A stretch of DNA of 64,000 nucleotides, taken from assembly GCF_910592395.1 (NCBI RefSeq), contig NC_088321.1:8496001-8560000 (forward strand). Reading direction: 5' to 3'. Positions within the stretch are counted from its first letter, which is position 1; every line of letters starts with the position of its first letter. The position numbers were made by a program, and so were the translations under genes. The notes under the pieces were generated by a model. That model saw nothing but the letters and a program-made list of their open reading frames with translations. It searched no databases and had not been told where the DNA came from. Origin of the DNA: Lineus longissimus. Taxonomy: Eukaryota > Nemertea > Pilidiophora > Heteronemertea > Lineidae. Below are positions 1-9,051 of this stretch, one piece after another.

Positions 1-1340
1 AAAGAATGCAGGTTACAGCATGAACCCTATGGCAATTTCATTTCTTTGCCCATGCCAGCACTACCTGCCTTTCAAAGTTTATCAGGAAAATCCAACAATG
101 ACAAGACCAGCTGTCACGTAGGAAGTGGCGATTTTTTTCCATTGAACCATTCAGTAACTGCGCTGTCATCGATGTACTTTTCCTGGCCGCAACATGCCTG
201 AATAAACCTTGAAAGGCTGGAAGAACTGCCACGGGCAAAAAAAATGAAATTGACATGGAGGCCAAAGAGTTAATGATGTAACCTGGGAACTTTGTGGAAA
301 ACAAGGCCGATACGCCTAATCTACCTTTCTATTGTCTTTGCTCCAATTAAATGTCGTCCCTTTTCACGCAAGGCAGTTTTAAGATTTTTTATGCAAATTG
401 CCCCTGTTCGCTCATGCGAGAAAAGATGGGTCTAAATTTGTGTACAGATATGCATTAAACCTACCATTATCCATTGAAACATTTTCCAAAAATGAAAGTG
501 TTAAATAATCAATTATAAAAAATGCTAATATAGGGGTAATTCATTTATCAAAATGTATACTTTTTTAAATTGACGTGGAGGCCAAAGGGTTAGTGTTGAA
601 AACCAATTTTAACTTGGTTCAGGCAATTTGCCCTTCCTCGCTCATGCGTGAAAAGCTGGGTGTGAAATTTTGTACAGATATGCATTAAAAGCTTACCTAC
701 CAATATCCATTGAAAATACTTTCCAAAAATATGAAGTACTAATTTGGGGGTAATTTATCCAACTGTGTACTTTTTTTGATACTCCTGCATGCAATGTCTG
801 GACTAAACAGTACAATCGGTGAATGCAATATGCAGCATGTTCCAAAAGCAGAATTTTAACCTGTAATGTGTATGAATACGTCCTATGCCATTTGCTTGAG
901 AGCATCCGGGTATTGAAGTACAAAAACAATACACGAGAGAAAGAGAGCATAAGAGTGAGAAATCTTTGGCAATATTCAACCAAAATCCTGAACCAAAATG
1001 GCTGCCGGTCACAAAAATCCTCAACTGTACGAGAAATTCAAAGTTCTATTCCCCCTATGAACATATATATTTATTATAGTGTTCCTACCTTTTACAGGGG
1101 TCGGCTGGTGATTTACTCTTGGATATCTCAGGAGAGGAGAGATGTCCGTGTGATCGCACTGGATGCTCAAGCACACTGCCTAAACTCTTCACCCGGGGAC
1201 TCCTAGGTCAGCAATTAAAATGGCCGTGTGGACGGCCGAAATACTCATAATTTTTGTTATATAATCTTTTTTGGCAAATAGAAATGCGCTTGAATGCGGG
1301 GTAAGTGGTGGTTATTCTGATCATGACATGATGGTCATAA
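1..1340. other. Non-coding stretch, no supported gene
   Basis: No open frame here looks like a protein. The only structure I see is an imperfect internal duplication, listed separately. The flank is moderately AT-rich with short homopolymer runs. Confidence 0.5.
247..740 (+). repeat. Imperfect tandem duplication
   Basis: Two blocks share the same order of segments: a tgacatggaggccaaag segment (near 250 and 570), then a ctcatgcg..aaaag segment (411 and 641), then a tgtacagatatgcatt segment (near 440 and 670). Spacing is 320 bp for the first pair and 230 bp for the second, so one copy carries an indel of about 90 bp. Confidence 0.6.
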
Positions 1341-1636
1341 CTGATAATCATTGCGCACATACTGAATAATTGGTTCTAGCAGGCCTAACAGAAAATGCAT
1401 TGGAATTACATGTATCAATGAAGTTAGTTTTTTGGGTGGGGGATATGATAATACAGTTGTAGAAGTATACAATACACCCCCCTCTCCCCTCATAATATCT
1501 TATTAAGGTTTTCCCGGTATATCTGCGCTGTTTCAATAAACATGCCGACGATGTTTGACTTGGGAGAGTGCGCTTTAATAATGTGCGGTTCCTGGCGGTA
1601 TCTAAGCATGGCAGGGCTTTTTTAGCTTTGGCCAAC

Positions 1637-1705
1637 ATTTTAGTTCCAACCTCGCGGTTATGGTGAGGCAACTAATACCTCCAGTTCGGTGTCAATTCCT
1701 CAAAC
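1637..1705 (-). repeat. Dispersed repeat, copy 1
   Basis: About 65 bp here reappear near 56,455-56,520 in the same orientation. The core reads gaattgacaccgaactggag here and gaattgataccaaactggag there, followed by a matching accgcgagg block. It overlaps the end of the unrecognised reading frames at 1,672-2,450, so those frames may belong to a mobile element. Confidence 0.55.
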
Positions 1706-2450
1706 TGCACAAACTGCATGGTAAATTGCCCGAACATTGATAAGTGGAACAGGTCCTTTGCTGGGTCACGTAAATACACTTCCCGGTCCGACAGAAATTC
1801 GTTATAGAACGCGTTGAATCCCTTCAAATTTCCTAGAAGCTGTTCGGGATTTGCTAAAAGTTCCTGGGTTTCTCTCTTGATGGAGGCTGCGAGCTTCCAG
1901 AATGCCTCATTACTATTACAACTGGCCATTTGTGTCGGAATTATTATGTTGTTACTAAGTTCGACTACCCAGACACCGGAGTGGGACACAGGGAGATTAG
2001 GTTTCGCATAATGCTGCATGTCTACAACGAAGGAGGATTGCAGAGACGATCCCTGGTCATGCAGAGTAGAACCCTAAATCAATTTGCAATCGATGCCATC
2101 GCATGTGCAGCAACGCATACGCTATTCAAAGAAAACTTATGTTGGGCCACTTCGTGCAGCAATCGTGAAGTTCGCGCGTCATCCAAAACAAAACCTGTTA
2201 TCCCCCTACAGCGTTGTGGGTGACTCGGCTTATGCATCTCATGTAGTTTATTCAAACGGGCTTTGTGACTAGTCCAGTCATTAGGCTTTATATTGTCAAA
2301 TCTGCTATCTGGATACTGATCTAAAAGGATTTCGCGAGCAGGAAGCAAAAGCGGACTTTCTGTGTTATCATATCCGTCTTGAAAAAAGGCCTTTTCTAGA
2401 AAGTAAGCTAGATCAGGGAGCAGATTCACTTTAAATTTTTTTTCCGTCAA
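1672..2450 (-). pseudogene. Unrecognised coding-like block, frame-broken
   Basis: Two minus-strand reading frames lie end to end: 2450-2079 (123 codons, acidic and basic residues mixed, LLPDLAYFLEKAFF near its start) and 2019-1672 (115 codons, ending FVQFEELTPNWRY). They are in different frames, so a frameshift or intron separates them if they were one gene. Composition is protein-like, with few rare residues and no low-complexity runs, but I do not recognise a family. The terminal segment is repeated at 56.5 kb, which favours a transposon or repeat origin over a host gene. Confidence 0.35.
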
Positions 2451-2966
2451 ACGTGCATGCTTGAAAGTTGAGAATGAACGGTTAGAGAAACCATGTTAAA
2501 ACAAGTAAAATATCGTTATAGGGCACACTTCAAACGTATTCTCCCGTTTGAGACGACGGCATTTTGTCCATCTCAAAAAAAACTCCTCAATGGATTCGTA
2601 GAAAGTCGTTTTTCATGGGTTATCACTCTACTAAAGGTCTATCTTTTGCAGCACTTTATAGTATATGTTTATTTCGTACTCGTAGGTACAATACAGTGCA
2701 AGGGGTGCATTACAAACACTAGTGCATTACAACGCGATATTACAAATAGAAATTAAAGAGGAAGAGAAACCGACATCATGTAAGACATGCAAAAACTACG
2801 TTCAAAGGTATAAGCAATTAAGAAACGCACAGTACCAATAATATGTCATCAATTTCCCCCCTCGTAAGTATACACATCCCTTTATCCCGGCCAGATAATA
2901 ATTCCCTAATCTGTCCCTCCAATCTTTTCTGCCCCTCTGTTACATTTGACCTCCCAATGTCCCGTG

Positions 2967-5881
2967 TCATAAAAATACATTTGCCAAATTGCCCCTATCC
3001 CAACCATACTTTGCTAACAAAAAATTAAAACTTTTCCCAAGAGACGATCGACTCCCACCCTCAATGATATGTTTGCATAGTTTGATACATACATTTTTAG
3101 ATTTTCCAAGAGTTTTAAAAAAGTTAACAAAACGCTTCTCTATTTGAGCCTGAATCGGAGAATCATGTGTGATTAATGGAAGTAAAAACTTATGAGTGCG
3201 AGACGGTAAACTAAGAAGTTTTCTAATACATACCCTCCATGCCACGTATACATTCTCAATTCCTTGAAATGATATATCCCACCCCTGGAACCCGTAAAGA
3301 GACATGCAATAAGATTTGAAAAGCCTGTATTTTACTTCCTGAGTTGCAAACCGAAATTGAGATAATAGAATGTTTGTTCTTTTGTACAAGTCATTAATCG
3401 CCGCCTGAAACTTTCTCTTCATAATGTCCGGCCCAAAAATCATAACCAAATGTACCTCAAAGGGAGATGGTCGAAGTGCCACTCCCTGAAACCAAATGAC
3501 AATGTCGAAACCCACGGTTGCACCAAAAATAATTAGCTTACATTTGGACGCATTGAAAGTTATCATAAAATCAACTGAAAACTTAGAAGCTGCACGTAAC
3601 ATTTTGTTCAAAGCACATACAGTCGGAGCTAACAGAACCACGTCATCGGCATAGGCGAAGGCGCCAACAAAAAGTAAACCGATATAACACCCAACGCCCG
3701 ACTTTTCAAGAGCAAACAAAAGCTCATCGAAGTAAATACTGAATAAAACCGGAGACAACACTCCACCCTGTTTTACCCCGTTTTTAGCCGTAAACTCGCC
3801 TGACATGTGAGTCCCCCACCTAACTCTTATCCCCTGATTTGTATACAATATAGCCAAGAACCTAGCGACCAGGGGGCATAGCCCCTTACGTAGGAGAAGT
3901 CGAAATAGTTTGATAAAATGTACCTTATCAAAGGCCTTAGAGGCATCAAGCATTACACAATATACATTGGTAATTTGAGAATTAAAATAATCAATAACCT
4001 CATTCACTACCGTACTGCAAGTGGCAGTAGATAACCCCTGTTTAAAACCAAACTGCATGTCAGACGAGGAAAAAACATTACTGTATTTATGAAGGAAAGC
4101 GTAATCCAAAATCTTGCCCATAATGCTGCTTAGTGAAATGCCCCTATAATTATCCGATGCGGTCAATGATTTCCTTTTATCTTTAGGTATAGGTATAACA
4201 ATGGTTTTAGCAAAATCTCCAGCACAACACCCATGATTCACCATTGATGATAAGAGAAGAGATATCATCAACTTTAACCTATTCCCCCCATATATAAAAT
4301 GATCAGATTTGACACCTTCGATACTATCACTTTTCCCTTTTTTTAGCTTTTTTATGCCCCTATCAACATCTTCGAATAAAATTGAGTGCCCTTCAGAGCA
4401 ACGCCCTCTGCAACACTTATCACGCACACCTGTATCAATATCGTGCATAGTGCCTCCATTTCATCATCATCATACGAAACCGAATTATACACGTATTTAA
4501 ATTTATCGGCAAACACCTTACAAATGGCCTCTGGCCCATTTACGTTGTCCATTGTATTAGGGATGTTATTCCCTCTATTTCCTCTATTGATTTTGCTGAC
4601 ATCATTCCAAAAATCTTTACTACTCTTTCCTTGCATTTTTGTGGCCAACTTATCCGCAGCTACCTTATCCTTATTAGTTTTAACCCTTCTAACCGCATAA
4701 TGATATGATGCTCTAGTGCGGCGACGAATGTCGGCCACTATACCGTTATGTGGCCGCCCGTTTTGAACCCAGGTGGTGTGCCAGAAAATGGCTTTCTCCC
4801 TTAAATTCTTGACTTCGTCATTCCAATCTGCTATACCTGCCCCCTCAAATTTTTTTGCACTGTTTTTAGGAATAGCTGCATTGGCAGCGCTCATGCAAGC
4901 CTTTATTATACCATCATGAAAATTCACAATGTCATCTTGGTGTGTTTTACAAAAATAATTTTTACAAGTGATAGCCCCCAGAGGTATGTCAATACCACCC
5001 AAGTATTCCTCCAACACACGACAGTAATTTTCTAAGTCCCCGGGTTGAGCTTTATCCCAACATGGTTTATTACTACGAGTATCAGGCCTATGGCCCTTTC
5101 TTGAACTACAAGAAATGTTCAAACCAAGATGTAAGCTTGAGTGGTCAGACAAATTGTTACCTTGATGTAACACTCCATATGATTCAATACGATCAAATAT
5201 ACTTTCTGAAACCAAGAAATGGTCAATTAACGACCTACTGCTATTTGACTTGCTTTCATATGTGAAATCAACCCGCGATACATTATGGTTAACCGCGAAT
5301 TGTAAGTTTTCCTGTCTCATAAAATCCAAAAGTGCCTGCCTATGATGAGAGTGAAGTCTACCTAGGTCAGTATTTAGGTCGCCCCCAACAATTACATTAG
5401 GAGTATCCTGACCATGCAATAAAGCAGATACTTCCATCAAAGTGTTCTGGAATTCTTGAATATTATGTTGACCGCCACTATCAGTAGGCATATGAATATT
5501 CACCAACAAAATACAATTATCGAGCCCATCCACTTCTATGGAAATTCCACAAACTCTTTTAGAATCAAAATCCACTGGTGTAATAACACCTTTAAAGTTC
5601 TCATGCCAAGCTATGGCCACGCCTCCATACGGACGCCCGCTCAACAACGAAGTGTTCTCCATACCGGAAACCCCGTGTAACATGATACCTTTGCCCAAGT
5701 CCGCCTTTAACTTAACAAGCTGCTGATCAAACATCCAATGTTCCTGAAGCAATAAGAATGTACAGTCAGGTAACAAGTCCTTTATGTATTCTTTTCGTCC
5801 CGACCCAAGTCCACAGCTATTATATGAAGTTAAGTTCATGATACTCATGATCAGAAGTAGAGTAAGTCCGTACATCAACAT
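2967..5881 (-). pseudogene. LINE ORF2: endonuclease plus reverse transcriptase, one frameshift
   Basis: The N-terminal third carries APE-endonuclease motifs: LQEHW, GGDLNTD, SLIDHFLV and SDHSSLHL, the last being the catalytic Asp-His pair. The second half is a reverse transcriptase with DNYRGISL, DASKAFDKV, GVKQGGVLSP and the catalytic FAYADDVVLL. The endonuclease frame closes at 4352 while the RT frame is open from 4448, and the protein logic passes from one to the other near 4,440-4,450, so a single-base indel there inactivates this copy. The start ATG (5881-5879) overlaps the ORF1 stop as TGATG. The RT frame ends at 2967. Confidence 0.88.
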
Positions 5882-6618
5882 CACTGTTGTTTAGAAGGAA
5901 CAAAGAATTTTCTCACACCCACACCTTCTGGCCACATGTCCCCATCTAATAGCTTCGCAAACTGCGACTTCGGCACACTAAGTCTATATGACTTGAAACT
6001 GGCATTCGCGTTCGATTTTAGTTCTAGCTCCTTTACAACAATATCCTTATCTACTATGTAGTCCCGGAGTTCCTCATCCGTTGTATCCGGATCTAACCTG
6101 AAGATGAACAGATCTCTATTAGGTTCAGGAGCTCCCTTAAGAGCACATCCTGTTTTTGACCTGCTTCCCATGATCACCTTTCTCCGATTCACCTTCTGTC
6201 TGTTCACTGAGGTGAAACCATCAGATCCTTTCGAGTTCAAGGAGCAATTGCTACCCCTCAGCCGCAACACTGATTGATGTGGAACCGCAAGGTTGGACTG
6301 TTCCCATGTTGGACCCCTTCCTCCGCCACGGCCACCACGTCCTCCACGAACACTAACCATTCGGTTTGTATCTGCAAACTCCGACTTTGACCCAACACTC
6401 TTAGCATAGCTCATCATGTCCTTCTGCTTCTCTGATGAGTCCCATGAGCTATCTCTCCATGAGCTATCTCTCCATTCGTCGATTTTGACGTCCGCCCACG
6501 AAGATAACTCCTTCTCCCCACTTACTGCAGGAGGAGAGGACCCACTCCCCACGTCTGCACCGTTACTCCTCCTATTACGATTCACCTTTATATCGTTTAT
6601 ATCCAAACTATTTTTCAC
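5881..6618 (-). CDS. LINE ORF1, RNA-binding-type protein
   Basis: About 245 codons. The N-terminal half is polar, with a Ser/Trp-rich repeat (EWRDSSWRDSSW) and a Gly/Arg stretch (RGGRGGRGGGRG). The C-terminal half (from about residue 165) has a compact globular segment containing DLFIFRLDPDTTDEEL and VRKFF, the kind of C-terminal domain seen in ORF1 proteins of several invertebrate LINEs. The open frame begins at a GTG; no upstream ATG is available before an in-frame stop near 6,670, so the true start may be lost or further downstream. The stop TGA shares its A with the ORF2 ATG. Confidence 0.75.
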   Translation of the reverse strand: MKNSLDINDIKVNRNRRSNGADVGSGSSPPAVSGEKELSSWADVKIDEWRDSSWRDSSWDSSEKQKDMMSYAKSVGSKSEFADTNRMVSVRGGRGGRGGGRGPTWEQSNLAVPHQSVLRLRGSNCSLNSKGSDGFTSVNRQKVNRRKVIMGSRSKTGCALKGAPEPNRDLFIFRLDPDTTDEELRDYIVDKDIVVKELELKSNANASFKSYRLSVPKSQFAKLLDGDMWPEGVGVRKFFVPSKQQ

Positions 6619-6745
6619 AGTTCTGCCCTCAATGGAACCGAGCTGTTCCTGAAGTGACGTTAAGCAGCTAAATCATGGTGATAACCTGGGTGCAGCAGCG
6701 AGGCTTCTCTTCTTGAGTCAGTTACCTTGTGGTTGGCGTGCTGCC

Positions 6746-7699
6746 CAAGGAGGATACCGCGGTGACGTCACATCACGTGATCCCGACCCATATTAGTGAT
6801 CGCTATGGCCAATCAGATTCAGTCTACTGACAGCACCAGCACTGAACACATCTCCACGTCTCACTGTCTGGTGCGCTCCTGTACACAAAAACACCAATAG
6901 ACATGAAATATTGCAATACCTAGTATGGATTCTTCCTGTGTAGAATAAAATTTACAGAGCAGATTAACTTCCACGAATAAAAAAGACGTTTGCCGTGGCC
7001 AAAGTGCGGAAATAATGGGAAATAATGTCTCCGCTAAAATACACTACGAAATACACTAGGCAATGCACTACGCGATACACGGTAGAGATGAAGTTGAGTT
7101 TGTTATTGTTTTGACTTAGAAGCCCGCCCATATCATAATATATTCATGTATTCATGAAGTATGAACTCATTTCTGTCCCATACAACTCTAAGAACAGTCA
7201 ATTTCTCCTTAAATCATCACCGAAACCGCGATATCCGCAGGAAGATTTCGTTCTAGTGTCCGAAAATGCATGATCTTACAGGGGCGCTAACTCGACAAAT
7301 AGAGGGGATCTATGGGGATCTATGCGAGTTTTAGGTATTGCAGGTCTCGAACTTGTAAAATCTGTAAACATGCCTCCAAATCCCATTATGATAATGAAGA
7401 GATTGCCCCATATCTGGGAGACTGTTTTGAAACCATCGCTAATTTTGGAAGATCGGTGCCGGCTATTTGGTTTAAAAAAACCTATTTTTCCCCATCAAAA
7501 CAGCACTTTTCATTATTCAAATGATAGCTTATTGTCTGAAGACTTATTTCATAGCAGAAAAGTACTGATAACATCTGATTTGATGCGAAAAATCTAACTT
7601 TTTTGATGACTTGATTTTCCCTTGGCCGTGGATCGAGTTTGTTTACAATATGCAGCGCCATCTTGGAAAAGCCGTGACGTCACCGCGGTATCCTCCTTG
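6746..7699. mobile_element. Non-autonomous Mutator-like MITE with 9-bp target duplication
   Basis: The ends are perfect inverted repeats of at least 26 bp starting CAAGGAGGATACCGCGG. The 9-bp direct repeat CGTGCTGCC lies immediately outside both ends (6737-6745 and 7700-7708). Nine-base duplications are characteristic of the Mutator (MULE) superfamily. The 954-bp interior has no transposase. It inserted just upstream of the LINE's ORF1. Confidence 0.85.
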
Positions 7700-7708
7700 C
7701 GTGCTGCC

Positions 7709-8417
7709 ATTTAATCATACTCGCCTTTTACTTTACCGTACTTATAAAAACTTCCTGAGATTCAGGGTTAGTTTTCACTCCTACGTCATCAAGAGGCAGA
7801 GAAGTGTATTGAAAACCACTGATTATATCAGGATGAGTCATATTAAGTTTGTTCTTGCTTGAGGTACGGGACCCATATCCCTAGGTCAAAAGGCGAAAGG
7901 TATTAAAGAGTTCTTTTGTGCATGCGTACACAATTCCCGTATCTCTGCCACACTTGGCAAGTTTAATTCGTACGGCATTTCTCCCGTACCTTTTTCTAAG
8001 TGCACATGAGTACAGCTTAACTGTAAGTTGTAACTTATATTTTTGAATACTGGTATATATCTCTAGTGTTTACTGCCCGTGTTTGTGACAAGACGAAATC
8101 ATGAAATGTCGTAGGAATGATCTTACATGTCTAACTTTTATAGACACGGAAGAGATATTATCAAAAATTTTGAAGAAAAATCCCGGGCGGAATTTTTTTT
8201 AAATACCACTGTGTGATTCGAATGGGGGACGCAGGGATCCGAGACCATTGCCGTATCCACAAGGCCAGGGCGCTCTTTCTGAAACGCGAGCTTATGTGTG
8301 GAACTTGCGCTTGATGTTTCTTCAATTGAAATGTTCTTTGAAAGCATTTTCATATTCGTGCATTCATGCCAGTGCCAGTGTATTAGAAAAGCTATTGATT
8401 GTTTAAATCAGAGACGT
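7709..8417. other. Spacer with a possible tRNA-like SINE head
   Basis: There is no gene here. On the minus strand, 8,285-8,212 has a stretch resembling tRNA internal promoter boxes: TGGCCTTGTGGATACGG as box A-like and CATTCGAATCA as box B-like. No clear acceptor stem or tail is visible, so this is only a possible tRNA-derived SINE. An inverted repeat arm starts at 7,861. Confidence 0.35.
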
Positions 8418-8440
8418 ACGAAAGCCCAGAAGGATCATTC

Positions 8441-8517
8441 GAGATTCGAGATTCGAGATTCGAGATTCAAGATTCGAAATTCGAGATTCGAAATTCGAGA
8501 TTCGAGATTCGAGATTC
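8441..8517 (+). repeat. GATTCGA minisatellite, copy 1
   Basis: Runs of GATTCGA, with GATTCAA and GAAATTCGA variants, lie between a CCCAGAAGGATCATTC head and an ATTCAATATCCAAAGC tail. The same module occurs at 8,889-8,958 and, inverted, at 11,590-11,723. Confidence 0.9.
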
Positions 8518-8610
8518 AATATCCAAAGCAGCCAATCAAAACATGTGTTTCTTAAGGCAGTCAATGAAAACAAGCGTTTCTTACGTGTCATGGGGGCGTG
8601 CACAAACACA

Positions 8611-8701
8611 ATGGCGACGAGACATAACACCATCACCGTAACTGGTGGAAGTGGGAAATACGTTTTTCCAATGAACCAGCAACTCACAATTGATGAATTA
8701 G
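8611..8701 (+). CDS. Alternative first coding exon, upstream copy, of the TDP-43-NTD-like gene
   Basis: This 91-nt exon starts with ATG and encodes the same 30 residues as the downstream copy (MATRHNTITVTGGSGKYVFP and on). It ends in phase 1 before a canonical donor (GTAAGATG). Splicing to the exon at 10,334 would give the same protein from a second promoter. Without splicing the frame runs only to a nearby stop. It could be an active alternative first exon or a silent duplicate; only transcripts can tell. Confidence 0.6.
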
Positions 8702-9051
8702 GTAAGATGAATCGCAAACAAGTATATAGGCCTAAATGAGGTCTTCAGTTTTGATGCATAGTGCGTAGTACGAGCTGTTATCTAGTCGAAATAAAACCAC
8801 CAGATTTTGCAGCTCGCCTACACTATACACGTACAGCTGCAGTACCGGTACATGTAGGCCTATATACGAAAGCCCAGAAGGATCATTCGAGATTCGAGAT
8901 TCGAGATTCGAGATTCAAGATTCGAAATTCGAGATTCGAAATTCGAGATTCGAGATTCAATATCCAAAGCAGCCAATCAAAACATGTGTTTCTTAAGGCA
9001 GCCAATGAAAACAAGCGTTTCTTACGTGTCATGGGGGCGTGCACAAACACA

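Larger units (their letters stand above)
2660..6680 (-). mobile_element. Nearly full-length APE-type non-LTR retrotransposon (LINE)
   Basis: Read on the minus strand it has ORF1 (about 6618-5881), then ORF2 with an apurinic-type endonuclease and reverse transcriptase (5881-2967), then a 3' UTR ending near 2660 in a cgaaataaacatata segment that contains an AATAAA. A related 3' end occurs at 15,796, which confirms this as the LINE terminus. The 5' end is unclear: an in-frame stop lies just upstream of ORF1 near 6,670, and a MITE sits at 6,746-7,699. The clade is unresolved; the layout fits the CR1/Jockey group of APE-type LINEs. Confidence 0.85.
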
